In this document: positions 1 to 12,749 of the stretch, piece after piece
Layout: the number at the start of each line of letters is the position of its first letter
How positions within the stretch are numbered: position 1 is the first letter of the stretch
DNA from: Lathyrus oleraceus
Taxonomy: Eukaryota > Streptophyta > Magnoliopsida > Fabales > Fabaceae
NCBI RefSeq assembly: GCF_024323335.1
Contig: NC_066581.1
Location: forward strand, 442,085,816-442,149,815
Direction: 5' to 3'
DNA length: 64,000 nt
Position numbers and translations under genes: made by a program
Notes under the pieces: generated by a model
The model's database searches: none
Seen by the model: only the letters and a program-made list of their open reading frames with translations
What the model was told of the DNA's origin: nothing

Positions 1-192
1 ATGGAATTCGAAAAAAAACAACCGGCGAAGAAAGACAGGAGAGTCGCCACCGTGCGTTATTTATCCCAAAGGAGGGAAAGGAAACGCTCGAAGTAAACCT
101 GGAAAAAGGAAAGGACAAGACAGGGTCTCGCAACCAAATCTTGGGTTCGGGAGTCGGTTATGCGAAGGGAAGGTATTAGCACCCCTACACAT

Positions 193-455
193 CCGTAGTA
201 CTCTACGGGATCCACTTTTGTAGTTCTTGTCTAAAGGGTATGGGTTTATCTAATGTGTTATTTACTAAAAAAAGGGGTCAAAAGAAAATGACTCGCACGG
301 ATGTCGCATCCACTGCATACGTATCTCATTTGAATATGAGAATTAGAGTCTTCGTAGCTCGGCTACCTAGGGGTTAAGGGTAATTGTGCTCGCTAAGACA
401 TCGCGTCTTATGCCTACGTATCTCATATGGAATGAGAATCAGAACAAGCCGTAGT
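193..455 (-). repeat. U5 stem-loop block of the first LTR
   Basis: Hairpins seen: CCGTAG/CTACGG around TACT (193-208); GGATG/CATCC around TCG (299-311), then TACGTA, then TCTCAT/ATGAGA (324-341); AAGAC/GTCTT (395-409), then GCCTACGTA (412-420), then TCTCAT/ATGAGA (421-437). Equivalent hairpins with different stems occur in the other LTRs (see findings). Confidence 0.7.
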
Positions 456-1403
456 TCGACTAACTACGGGGTTATGGATTGGGTTTTGGACGAACGACGT
501 TACTACGCAATCTACCGGATGCTCGACCTTTGGAGACTTACTCGCCTGTAGTAGAAGGAGTTAACGTGTTGCTTTGGGTTTTAGGGTTTGGGGGATGCTC
601 AAGGGCAAAAGGGCAGTCCTTGACGAAGGAACCTGTAAAAATAAAAAATAAAATAAACACACAAAAATATTGCCTCCTATCGAGGTCTTCCAGCTAAGAA
701 AGCGGTAAAAATATGGGAAAATGTAAAAGTACCACACGGATAAAGATCCGAAGTAACAGTAATTAACGGAACAAGGAAACCCTGAGATCCTTCCAAGCTA
801 ACACCATCAAAGAAAGTGAGTCAGTACAGGTAATCGGAATGAAACCTCCAGGTGGTATCCCACAAATAAAGTGGAACACCAGACAAACCATCTCTGCAAG
901 AGTCATATGAGCCCTCACAAAATAAAACTCAACAAACATGTTAGAGAAACAAAATAGGGTAACCAAGAGTTGCCCCCAAATCAAAATGTAACCACATGAA
1001 TCATGCCATTAAAATTCACAAAAAGCTCACAAAAAGCAACCAAGGGTAGGAGGCCTAAACCTCTTGTCAAACACATGCATCAAAAGGGTATCAAATTCAC
1101 CCATAATACCTCATACATTTAGAGCATTCAAATTAAAGGCATAAAGATGATGGATATAGGGCAAACCTGATTGGAGAGATCGGTTGAAATCAAATGGCAC
1201 GGCTGGATTTGCAAACCAATGTTAGGGTTTGCTTGAGCTGAAAGTGTGTGAGTCAGAATGAACCTTTCAGAGTTGCCTGGAGGTTGCTGCAGATTAATTC
1301 TCACTCTTTCTGTCTAGGTTTCTCTCCAGGTTTTGTCCAGGGTTTTGTTTCAAGGAAACCTCAGAGTATTTTGCTTCTCTTCCTTTTTCTGTTTGTTCTC
1401 CCT

Positions 1404-1411
1404 CTTTTATA
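1404..1411 (-). promoter_or_regulatory. putative LTR TATA box
   Basis: TATAAAAG on the minus strand, about 410 bases inside the U3 end of the LTR. The position and the orientation match the LTR. No transcription start is shown by the sequence. Confidence 0.45.
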
Positions 1412-1821
1412 ACCTGATTTTCATGGCTTTGTGGGCTCAAATGAGAGAGGTCCAAGTCTGATATTTTTTCTTTTGTTTATTTATTTATTTAATTTTATTT
1501 TTTTCGTTTTCCGTTTTTTTTCGATTTTCGTTTTTTTTGTGCATAACACGTGGGCTTCGCCTAGCGAGTATGACAGCTCATGAACAAACCTTTGCTCCTT
1601 TAAGATAAACGTTTTGACTGACGAATAGACCCCTGTTGGAAGTAACTCAACTCTTTCCCTTGTGTTGACCGATCATCTAAATAGAACCCACAAAGTGTCC
1701 TGGATGATGTTCAAGCTTCTTGGAGCTAATCCCGATTGACATGATGAAATGCAATGTATATAATGTTAAATGACCTAAAAATGAATGCGTGAATAAGGAG
1801 GGCAAATTTTGGGGTGTTACA

Positions 1822-3762
1822 GTTATGGTCTTCAATTCAAGAGAATCAAGTTCTAAGGATTCATAAAGTGACCTAGGATCAATTTGTTTAGGCAAACATT
1901 GCGCCCCTCATGAATCTTGGTTGCTAAGGCTATAAACTTCTTAGCTATTTACAGATAACTTGAACAAAAGATGAAATAGGATAACCATAGAGTGAGAGAA
2001 GAAATGTGCTCACAGTTAGAGAAATTGGGTTTAAATCTTATTTTTAAGAGTATGGTCGAAAGTATCCCTGGTTGGTCGAAGGCCAGTAATGACAACGACG
2101 TCGAAAAGAGTAAGGGTTATCATTATTCAGCAAAGATGAAATGTATTTGCCAAGCCCTACCAAAAGTAAAGGTTTGAGATGAACATGTTAGTGTTGTACT
2201 TGGGACCAGTTCTTGACTGTTGAATCAATTCAAAAATGCCTTAGTCTTTCCAGATTTATCCTTTCTTCCTTTCCACTTTGTTCAACCAATCGAGATAAGC
2301 TTCATTGTTGGTAGAGGGAGAAGAACGAAATACACTGTGGGGTGAATCCATAAAGCTTAACCCAAAGATTTTATCCTTAAACACACGAGGTTTATAGTAA
2401 GGTAAATAGGGAAAAAAATTGGTCAACTTAACAGGTTTTGCAAAAGATTTGGGTAAAGGACCAAAAGATGTATGAACACTACCTGAGATAGAAGTGAGAC
2501 CTTTAAATTTTCTCCTTCTGAAGTTAAACCCCACTAACGTTTTAATTTATGTTTTGTTAAAAATTATTAGTAATTAAATTATTTTATCTTTTCATTTAAA
2601 TGGTTAATTTTTTTGTCCCACAGTGGCCTAGGAAATTGGAACCATGATGGTAGGCGCTTGCACGTTGCTGATATGATAGTTGAGTGAAAACATGCATGGT
2701 GCCAATTAAATGGAGGAAGTCATTATGACAATGACATATGCATGATGTCTATAATATTGTTGTGAATTCGACTGAAAATGCTATATTTCTATCATACTGT
2801 AGATATGATTGAAAAATGACCTTTTTGGGGGGTATCTTTTAGCCGGAAAATTTGTGCTTAGTATTTTGACATGAATGTGTAATATAAAGGTATGAAAATG
2901 ATGAGTTTAAGATGACCATGCTATATTTTTGACATATTAATTGTTTTGACATAGGAGACGAATTCAACTTACCTATCAGGGGTTATAGGACTTAACATAT
3001 TCTTAAATCCATGGATTGGACGACTTAGAAGCATTTTCGACACCAGATTATAAGATTTGATAGGAGAACTATTCGACAAAGGATATTAGAGGATTTGAAG
3101 ACAATTTTTACAATGGCAGCAATTTAAGGAAGTTCAATAACTAGAGACACGTGGAAACACAGGAGAAGATAAAAACCCACGTAGCAAGATATGTGTCAAA
3201 TTATAGAGAAATAACTGTTATACACGGTTATTGATGTATATAGTATATAAATAGATTTTGTCTTTAGGACAAGGGTTCACATTTATCCTTAGAATTCACA
3301 TATTTGAGTAATAGAGATCAAGAATTCATGAGAAATGTATGAACTTGTGTCCCACTTTTAACTCAAACACCTTTTATCCAATTGTTTTGTTATTTTCCTC
3401 ATTTACTTTATCCTTTTTAAAAAATTATGCATTTACTTATTTACATTCTTATCCAATTTCCATAAATTCAAATATATAACCTTTTAACATGAACACATTT
3501 CTAAAACATATCACACAAAACGTCCTTAAGATTTTTTCGAGTTTAATCCTTTAAGTGAACTAAAATTTATCATTTGTTTACTAAAAACACTAGTATACAA
3601 GTTTATGATACCAAAATTCCTTAGCATATTAGCAGGAGAGTTGATAAGGTTTATGATTCTCTTGGAGATCAAATCCCAAATATTTATAGGATCCCTATTT
3701 GCAAGTGCGAGAAACGCAAGCATCCTTGGGGTGGCACGATCAGTATGGTTGGAAGTGTCTTC
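1822..3762. other. old unassigned DNA, no intact gene
   Basis: AT-rich DNA between two LTRs. Apart from the mobile-domain-like fragment at 2172-2534 I recognise no coding region. The stretch around 2940-3560 looks like a decayed plus-strand LTR, with TATAAATA at 3246-3253, but I cannot find matching ends. The rest shows nothing I can name. Confidence 0.5.
2172..2534 (-). pseudogene. plant mobile domain-like fragment
   Basis: An open stretch of about 92 codons continues past a stop into the same frame. It contains the string AYLDWLNKVERKKG, then IWKD, GIFELIQQSRTGP and KYNTNM. This pattern resembles the N-terminal part of plant mobile domain proteins (transposon-derived, PMD family), where a short charged segment precedes the mobile domain proper. 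At least two in-frame stops (before IWKD and before GIF) break it, and the mobile domain that should follow is absent. The assignment rests on remembered family pattern, not on a search. It may instead be the capsid-like part of an unrecognised retroelement. Confidence 0.4.
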
Positions 3763-5034
3763 TGTCATACTCTAATTTTTAACCGTAAGATCCCACATAT
3801 CATTTGCATCGTTGCATACAAACAAGGTCACATCTCGGTCTTTCCCCTTTTCCTTCTTTGGTTTGCTTCTTGCAAGGATCACCAAACACCTCTTTGTTAT
3901 TTTGTTTTCCTTTGTGTTTACATGATTGATTGCTTATCTAACCAACTAATCAAAATATCAAAAATATGTCTTGTTTAACTTAATTTTATTGTGAAAGGTA
4001 TGATCTTTTTAACCAAGGACATCTCAATGTTTTGTGGCTTACTTCTCAAAGAAAGTCAAAGGTTCATGTGTTTATTTTCAAGCTTTGAGCAATTTAATCA
4101 AGAGGCAATCAATGAAACCTTATTTTGAGTTCATATTATCACCCATGTGCTTTGAAATTCAAGGAAAACCCAAGTAGACAATTTTGTTCTTAGAGGTTTG
4201 ACCAAAAAGTCAATCTTTTGAAGTCAAAGTTCCAAGGATCACAACTCCTTCAATTCTCAATATTTTTGAATGCTTATTTTTTCACATGACTCTTCTAAAC
4301 CTACTCTACAGCCTATATTTACATGGAAATATCCAATTATACTTGGAGGATAATAAAAAGTTTGGAGACATTATAGGTCATTTGTGGACTTAGTGAAATT
4401 TGACTTATTTTCAAGTGATTTTCCCCCAATTTTCAAGATTCATAACTTCTTCAATTCTCAACATATGAGGCTGATTATTTTTGCATAATGACATTTGTGA
4501 TTATATCTACAAGTTTTCTTCAAGGCCCAATGTCAGAATACGCTTGGAAGGCCATGGATTTCATTGAGACATTACAAGTTATTTTCAGCCATGAAACACT
4601 CAAATTTTTCTAAGTTATATGATCAGTTTTTCATGCCAACTTCAACATGAGATAACTTTGTTATCAAGCATCCAAATGCAACCTTCCTTGGCGCATTGTA
4701 ATCTTCTCCATGATGTTAACATATTGCAAAATGAATGGGATCAAAAAGCCTCATGAGTAGGGTGCCCCATTGGGTTGAACATGGCGACTTGTAACTGAAG
4801 AAATTGCCATTGTCTGGGTTTTGAACTTCACTAATCTCAATTTCAAGCCAAATTAGCATGTGTTTTAGACCTAAACATGTTGAACCAAGTCTCCAGAAGT
4901 TAATTGACCCTTTAAACGCATCATTTGGCTGAGTTTTGATGAGTTTCAAGTCACACTTTTCACACACTCAGATCAACTTCATTTTGCATGAATTCTTCAT
5001 CATTTCACACGTATTTGGATCCAATCACATGCCC

Positions 5035-5042
5035 TATAAACA
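5035..5042 (+). promoter_or_regulatory. putative TATA box of LTR P
   Basis: TATAAACA on the plus strand, about 1.27 kb into LTR P. It agrees with the plus orientation deduced from the LTR start. Confidence 0.35.
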
Positions 5043-6267
5043 AAGGAAGCTATTGCATTCATTTCCAAGCTTTGGAGAGCCATGAAATCCCTATTGCAAC
5101 ATGAAATTTTTCCAGAAAATTCAATTATCATGTTTTGAGTTTCAGCTTGTTTCAATCCAATTTCTTGATTCCATTAGCACCTTCGACATCCTCTGAATCT
5201 TTTGCAACAATTCCCAACCTCTGAGACGTTCTGAAGTGCTCTAACCAGACCAAGCTTCATCAACTTCTGATCACCGTCTGAACAAGGTAGTTTTGAGCAT
5301 CATTTGAACCCAAACATGTCACCACAATATAGTCTTTCACTTTCTAATGTTTCTCCCTAACTTATCTGGTGTTGATTGATCGTGTTCATCATTTAATTTT
5401 ATTTTTCGTGGCTTGGTTGTTCCTGAAACTTCTCTGAAACTCCCTTTGCTCAAAATTTACCAAACGATGAAACTCCGATGAGAGCTCACCGGAGAAGACG
5501 ACCAGAGCTTTCTCAGGTTGTCTGAGTTTGATCGGACACGTTGGCAGAATGAAATGTTTTGATTGGTTGGATTTAAATTGGATCCTGTGTTTGGCTTGCA
5601 GCGCATTCAATCGTGTTCTCTAACATTTGGAGTGTTGGGTCTGCCACGTCAATTACTGAGGCGTGATTCAAAGCTCAGTGTTTTTTTCTGATTTTAATTA
5701 TTTTTATTTTATTATTTTTAAATGCTTTTTATTTAAAAATTCATAGTAATTTAATTTTTTCATACAAAAAATACCAAAATAATTGCTAAAATTCACTTTT
5801 ATTTTTCTTCATATGTTTTTTATATTTCCACATTTTATTTCACTGATTTTCTATTTTTCTTGAATTTTCTCTTTTCTCCTTTGTTTTAATTAGTTTAAAA
5901 ATACTTTTATGTATTTTAAAATTGTGAAAATAAATTTATATCTTCTTATTTTATTTCCAACATTCCAGATTTTTCATGGCAATTTATTTGGTGTTTTGAA
6001 ATACTTTGTGGATTTTCCATTTAATTTCCATTTTAAAATTTAAAAAGACCTTTAATGCATTTTAATTTCATTTAATTGCATTTTTATTTGTGTGACCCTT
6101 GTGAATTTTTTTTGGCATTGGATATGATGGTTTGGACTTCTAGTGTCATCAAACTCAATAGGTATTGGGTGTTGATGGGGTGAAAAACCTAATCCACCAA
6201 AATGGATAATTGATTTTGATGATGACTTGATCAAACTTTTGGTTCAATTTGGGTGTGACTTCTCTTG

Positions 6268-6272
6268 TGTCT
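6268..6272. repeat. TSD of solo LTR S, left copy
   Basis: TGTCT directly before the LTR start TGTAGCGG. The same five bases follow the right LTR end at 26786-26790. Confidence 0.85.
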
Positions 6273-6486
6273 TGTAGCGGGGTATTCGTTACCTTTAGAT
6301 TTATTGACTAAATCAAAAGTAAATCATACAATTCGAGTCGCCACCGCACTTCTATTTATCCAAAGGAAATGTTAGAAAGCAAACAAAAACCGAGAAGTTT
6401 TATCAAATCAAAAACTAATAAAAATGTCAGAGATCTGGGTAAGGGGGTTGGTTATGCAATGGGAAGGTTTTAAGCACCCAAAACAT

Positions 6487-6655
6487 CCTTAGTACTCTAA
6501 GGGAACCCTTTTTACAAATGATGTATGGTAGGTTGGTATTTGTGAAAAAATATTTGTGCAAACATGATTGGGGAGATGAGAAAAGAATATACAAGTTATT
6601 TATAATTTTGGGTTTGAATGGATAAACCCATTGCCTACGTACCATCACAAAGGTA
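6487..6655 (-). repeat. U5 stem-loop block of LTR S
   Basis: CCTTAG/CTAAGG around TACT (6487-6502). TGGGTTT/AAACCCA (6609-6630), then GCCTACGTA (6633-6641), then TACC/GGTA. Stem sequences differ from those in the other LTRs while loop and spacer are kept. Confidence 0.65.
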
Positions 6656-9600
6656 GGATCAAAACCTCGTAGCTCGGGGTAAAAATCTCAAAATAATTTG
6701 GTGAATAGATTGGTCAAAAGCCTTAAGGTCTTTTGTTATCAAAGGGAGAAAACTCAACCTAAAACCATAAATCCACCATGTGAGGAGAGCTTCAACATGC
6801 TAGTGAGGGGTTAACCCTATAATAAGCATGGAAGACTTATGGTCCAATCACTAAGAATACATGTGAGTATTATATCAAACTCTATGATAACTCAAACCTA
6901 ATAGCTAATGTTTATGAAAAGCTTTGGCAAAAGTGGCCATTGAAACCACAAAAACAATTGAGTGAGTTGTATTTACAAATGAAAAGTATTCACAAAATAA
7001 AGTCAAAGTTGACTTAAGATTCAATTCAAAATAAGTGTTATGAAAAGAGTTTGAAAAAAATCAAAGGCATAGTGCCTAGGTTTCTAATTTTGAAAGCAAT
7101 GTTAATGTTTGCACAAAAGTTTGGCTTGGGTTATAGTGGAGAGAAAAAGAGAAGTTCTAGATCCTAAACATGCAAAGATGAGGGAAGAGAAATAAAACCA
7201 CTTGGAGTTCCCTTCTTGAGATCATAAAGATGATCCAAGTTGCTCATTTCCTTTGGAATTAGCAAGCAATAAGCAATAAACTCAAGCAATCAAGCAAATA
7301 TTCAATCAAGCTCCTAGGAATCTTCCAATTGGCTTTTGTCTCTCTTGTCTTGGATGCTCATGACAATGGTCTTTCTAATAGCTCAAGTTTGGTATCCCTA
7401 TCACAAGAACACACAAATCAAAAAGTTCCACAATGCAATAAAAGAATGGACAAGAGTGAGTTTAGAATTAGGGTCCTTTCAATTCATCTTCAAGATTAAG
7501 CATTCTAAAGGCATGAGGCGTAGTTGCTCTTCAACATATTTAGCATTCTAAAGGCATGAGGCCTAGTTGCTCTTGAAAACTCCATTTAGCATAGGTAAGG
7601 TCCTAAATCTAAGTCCTTTCTCCATTTGCATTGGGTTCACACAAACAAAAACAAAACAAGCACAAGACAATAATATATACACAATAATATGCTCAAGTGA
7701 GCAAAAGGCAAATTGCATAAACATAAACATGAGCTCAAGTGAGAAAAGGGCAAAGACAAATGAATTAATGAGCAAGAAATTAAATTGTATTAAAGTAAAT
7801 TGCAAGAATTAAATGCTTGAATTAAAAGTTAGTAATTAGTAGTTAGTGTTAGTGTGCCATAAGGCAATTTAGCGCTATGTTAAACAATCATAAGTGGACT
7901 GAGGCCGGTCAATAAAACTATAGGCAAATAAACACAAGTTAGAGATCATGACTAGTAAGCCAAGCTCCTACAACTTGCCATGCCAAAAGAAAAGAATAAC
8001 GACCTTGTATGGATTTAGGTTTTTTGCTTGACCAAAAAGCAACCTATCTCTAATGCAAAGCAATTCACTTGATATTTTATCAAGATGAATTTGATTTGAA
8101 TCAAAGAAAGTTAAGCCCCTCATATGTCAAGGCTAACCATCAATCATTAACTCATTGGTCAAAAATAAAAAGAAGAAGAAGAAGATGGAAATGGAATGTA
8201 CATAATTGAAATTCAAATAACATAAGCAAAACACATTGACCAAATATGAATGGAATCAACATCAATCAATGGTAAACAGAAGTGAGATGAAGCTTAGAAG
8301 TCAAGAAACAATAAAAATATTTTTGGTAATTTTTGGAATTAAAATAATACTTGAATTAAAATAAACAAATAAAGGTCAAACTTCAAATCCAATTCAAATT
8401 AACTTGGAAAAGTCCAATTGGATCATTATAAGTCTAACATCGTCAAACTAGGTTTAAAAAAAATTTCACCATTTTTTGAAAACAGAAACTAATTTTAAAC
8501 AATTAAAAATGGAGAAAAATAACATAATTGGACTAAAATCTGAAATAAATCTGAAATAAATTAAGAAATTGATGAGAATATTTTTCATAGATTCATCATC
8601 ATCCAAAGATGTTAAGCAAATATTTTTGGCATTTTTGAATATTGAAAAGTATTTTAAATGAATTAAAAACAATCAAAAATGAAATAATTCACAAAAAATA
8701 TTAAATGGAATCACAAAAATAATTAAAAATCATTTTTAGAAACTAGAATTTAAGAGAAATTTTTTGCAATTGGTCCCATATTTTTGTGATTACAAATAAA
8801 GAAGTTATGAATTTTTAAAATAAAATGGAATAAAAGAAATTAAAATGAAAATTCAGAAATTGCAAAAAATCCACAGCGCTTGGATCTTGGTTCATTAATT
8901 GACGTGGCGCATCAAAAGGCTGGTAAACGCGCGCGCATGAAACACTTGAGTCAACAGCGTAGCACAGAGCATTTAAAATAGTCAACCAAACCAAGAGCCA
9001 AGATTAGATCTGAAGCAATGGATCCAAGGGCCAGGAACTCATCCACGTGGGGACGGTGGTGGAAACCACCGTCTTCTCTAGTGAACCTCACTGTTCCGGC
9101 CAGAGTTGCAGGTTTCACAACTTCAACCAAAATGCACGATCCATACATCATTCGAAAGATGGGGTGATGTACATCTACCCTGTACCCTTTGTTTCCACTC
9201 AAGATCCCTATAGAGAGAGAAATCTGAGATGAAAAAATATGGTGTTCAATCTGATCTTACTCAATTCACAAAATTAAAAGCACAAACCAATTGCCTCTCA
9301 CATGAGGACTTCAGAGGTACCAACCAAACCAAGCAATGCACTATATTAAGAGAGATTAGAATTAAAACAGTTTGAATATAAACCTTTGAAGTGCAGCTTT
9401 CAATGGCACGATCTGATCCAATTCTTCAGTGCAGCTTGCTCTTGAAGTAACAAAGAAAATAGGCTAAGGAATTGTAAGTTAAAGATCAACCAATGAAGTT
9501 GAAAATTGAACTTGAAAAATTGAGAGAAAAAATTAGAATTCCTTTGAGTGAGGGTTAGGGATTCAAATGTGCAGAGCTTTAGGCGCCTTTAGGTTGAAGT

Positions 9601-9871
9601 TTGAATATAGGCAAGGCTGATGCAAGCAAGGAAATACTCGTGTGTGCATGAGCTTGGGTCCTCCATGCATGGGCCTGTACAGGCGCATGTGAGGCCCAAA
9701 AGCAATGGCAATTGAGTGCTAAACATCAACCAAATGAAATTGGACGTGCATATTGCAATGTGTAAGCTTGTGCATGGAGTTTTAATATGGTATGCATAAT
9801 TGAAACAAAAACTTCACCTCTTCGAAAATGCCATTTGCAAAATTGAAACATAGGCATGTGGGTAATGGTTA

Positions 9872-9876
9872 GAAAG
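9872..9876. repeat. TSD of Ogre1, left copy
   Basis: GAAAG immediately left of TGTCGCGGCG. The same five bases lie at 25527-25531. Confidence 0.9.
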
Positions 9877-10069
9877 TGTCGCGGCGGGATTTTTCACGAG
9901 ATTAAGTATTGATTGAACTTAACCCGTTTGAAAAATATTTTAAATGCAAGAGTCGCCACCGTCTTTTATTTTATCCAAAAAGAGGAAGGGAAAAATAACG
10001 ATAAATCCCTTTAGAGTTACGGGTTCGGGGGTTGGTTATGCAAAGGGAAGGTATTAGCACCCTCTACAT

Positions 10070-10252
10070 CTGTGGTACTCCACAGGAACCTTTTTGCTTA
10101 TGTTTATGTGAATGCTTTGCTTTTTTCGCTTTGATCGTTTGATTGGGGAGATGAGAAAAGAACTTGATTTTATTGCTTTTGGACTCGATAAAGTCGTAGA
10201 CTTCATGCCTACGTATCTCCAAGGCGCAATGGAGAAATCAGAATCCACGTAG
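10070..10252 (-). repeat. U5 stem-loop block, Ogre1 3' LTR
   Basis: CTGTGG/CCACAG around TACT (10070-10085). AAGTC/GACTT around GTA (10191-10203), then GCCTACGTA (10207-10215), then TCTCCA/TGGAGA (10216-10235). Outer CTACG (10209-10213) pairs with CGTAG (10248-10252). Confidence 0.7.
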
Positions 10253-10879
10253 TTCTCCCAAAAGAAAAGGGGAAAGTCTGTTTTGTTGATTTTAGATTGG
10301 CATGTCTTGCCATCTCTTGCTCGACCTAGGCGGGAGGCTTCGAGACTGACACGTCCTTTTGAAAATGTTTTTAAACTGAAAAGCTAAAGCTGGCAAAAGT
10401 TTTGAATGAGCCTAAACCCTGAAACAATAAATAAATGGGCTCATTATAAGGAAGCCCAAGAGTAAGCTTGTGAGTGTGTGAAAATGGTTTCTTAAACGGC
10501 GACCGTTGGAATCGCATCGGGTTTCTCTTTTTTGGATTTTTCGATTTTTTAACATAAAACGTGAACAATACGATTAAACACATAATACAGAACATAAAAA
10601 ATGCGAGAAAGTAAATTATTACAACATAGTTAGCTATGAATAGTTAGTATTACGAATAGTCAGTTGAGTTAATCGAGCTGAAACTGAAACGAAACGGTTA
10701 GTAACAACATAAACAAATATAAAAAAACAATATAAATATTTACTTTAGACAAAATAAACATTTGATATAAATAAACATTTAAAAATAAACATTTAAACAA
10801 ATAATTAATTTAACTAACATTTAAATAAAACATATATGCAAAATAATAATAAAAGATAAACAATATTTAGTAAAAAAAG

Positions 10880-11092
<213 letters not shown>

Positions 11093-11155
11093 AGACAATA
11101 ATATATAGTAGACAAAAATATATATGTACATTTAGACAATAATATATAATAGACA

Positions 11156-11215
<60 letters not shown>

Positions 11216-11670
11216 TAAATAATATATTAAAACACATGTCGGCAAGCCGGAACTTTGCCGATTTCAGAGATAAGTGAAGAATATTACCTTGTGTGAAGAG
11301 GATGAACTTCTGATCGTCCAAATGATCGACCGAAAGCTGGAAACCGTCACCGACGCAGTGCTGGCTGCCTTCGTGAGTACCTGACTTCAACGTCGCTTTT
11401 GATCGGTGAAACGACGCCGGAATGAAATGAACCTTGGATATTTGTGACCTGGACTCAACGAACTTCAAAGATATGAAATCGGTTTTGTGTTTCGGTGAAT
11501 AATCGGGACGATTTTGGGTTACCGAAAATGAAGAACAAGTGAAATACGGTAATGCTTTTGGAAAAATATTTCTTTTCAATTCTCTATTTCTCTCACCACA
11601 CGTTTTTTTCTTACTGATCCACCTTTTTCTTTCTTTTTTTCTTACTAACCACATCTATATATATATATAT

Positions 11671-11910
11671 ATATATTTAGATTACTTAAACAATAAGAAA
11701 CCTAAAAAATATCTAACATAAATTAATAATATATATTTAGATTACTTAAACAATAAGAAACCTAAAAAATATCTAACATAAATTAATAATATATATTTAG
11801 ATTACTTAAACAATAAGAAACCTAAAAAATATCTAACATAAATTAATAATATATATTTAGATTACTTAAACAATAAGAAACCTAAAAAATATCTAACATA
11901 AATTAATAAT
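11671..11910. repeat. 60-bp tandem repeat, 4 copies
   Basis: A 60-base AT-rich unit starting ATATATTTAGATTACTTAAA is repeated four times with no change I can see. The 5' LTR has three copies at 24667-24846. Confidence 0.95.
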
Positions 11911-12593
11911 ATAATTTATATATTATATAATAATAATAATAATAAACTAATATAATATTAATCCTAATTAAATAAACTAATTAACAACTAAACATAATTA
12001 ATATTAAGCACAAATAATATTAAACGGCACACGATTAAAATACGATAAAATCGAGCGACACGAACGCGATAAAAACGATGACAATTTGCACAGCAAAACA
12101 GACAAATTGATAAAACCAATAAACCAGTAAACCGGTAAACCAGTAAAATCAACAACACGACTCAAACAGACTTGATTAAATCACACGGCACAACACGTAA
12201 TTAAATAAACAACCCTAGGCAATAATAAAATCAACACGACATCACGAAAAACATTGACAAACACAAATCACAAATAATCGGACAATACGAAAACTCTAAT
12301 ATATTCGAAATACAGTCAAAATACCGATAAACAAACAATTAAATAGATAAAAACGCACAAAACCTAATCGAAGCGATGCCACGCACAACAGAGATAAGTG
12401 AGATAAATACGAGGCAACGATATCAGCCAGGTTTTGCTAAAACAACGAAATACAACACGGTAAGCAACGAAAACACACAAAACCTAATCAAACCAGTTGT
12501 CACGCGAAGTTTAAGAAATTGAGATGAATACGAGACAACGAGATTAATCAAGATGTGGTCAACAAAGCCAAAGTCAAATTTTGGGGTGCGACA

Positions 12594-12612
12594 GATGCCC
12601 CTATTTAATTAA
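12594..12612 (-). other. Ogre1 polypurine tract region
   Basis: On the minus strand AAATAGGGGCATC abuts the LTR start TGTCGCACCCC. Ogre2 has the same core, ATAGGGGCA, at the same place, so this is the likely plus-strand primer. Confidence 0.7.
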
Positions 12613-12749
12613 CTTAGGCCAGATAGCCGGAGGCTATCGAATGGCGTAAGGTAATTAAATATGACAAACGCCAAAAAATTTGACCGCAAATGCATGTATG
12701 CATGATGCAAAAGACAGACAGACACAGAGACACAGGAGTGCAAACTCTA

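Larger units (their letters stand above)
1..1821 (-). mobile_element. Ogre/Tat-type LTR remnant, cut by the window start
   Basis: The right end reads GGGGTGTTACA, so on the minus strand the LTR opens TGTAACACCCC, like the LTR of Ogre2. The left part has the U5 features shared by the other Ogre-type LTRs here: GAGTCGCCACCG at 41-52, a GGTTATGC..TTAGCACCC block near 160-185, and the TACT and TACGTA stem-loops. A TATA-like box lies at 1404-1411. The left terminus is not in view. No polypurine tract or primer site follows at 1822, so this is either a solo LTR or the outer edge of an element running leftward. No coding region. Confidence 0.75.
3763..6272 (+). mobile_element. old plus-strand Ogre-type LTR 'P', left part
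   Basis: Position 3763 starts TGTCATACTCTAATTTTT and runs into GTAAGATCCC. This is a diverged version of the LTR start TGTAAGACCCTAATTTTGACC seen, inverted, at the right end of solo LTR S. A TATA-like box at 5035-5042 and the CACCGGAGAAGACG stretch near 5490 parallel landmarks that run the other way in S and Ogre2. P continues at 26791-28513, where U5-type motifs also appear on this strand. The interruption is S plus Ogre1. No coding region. Confidence 0.55.
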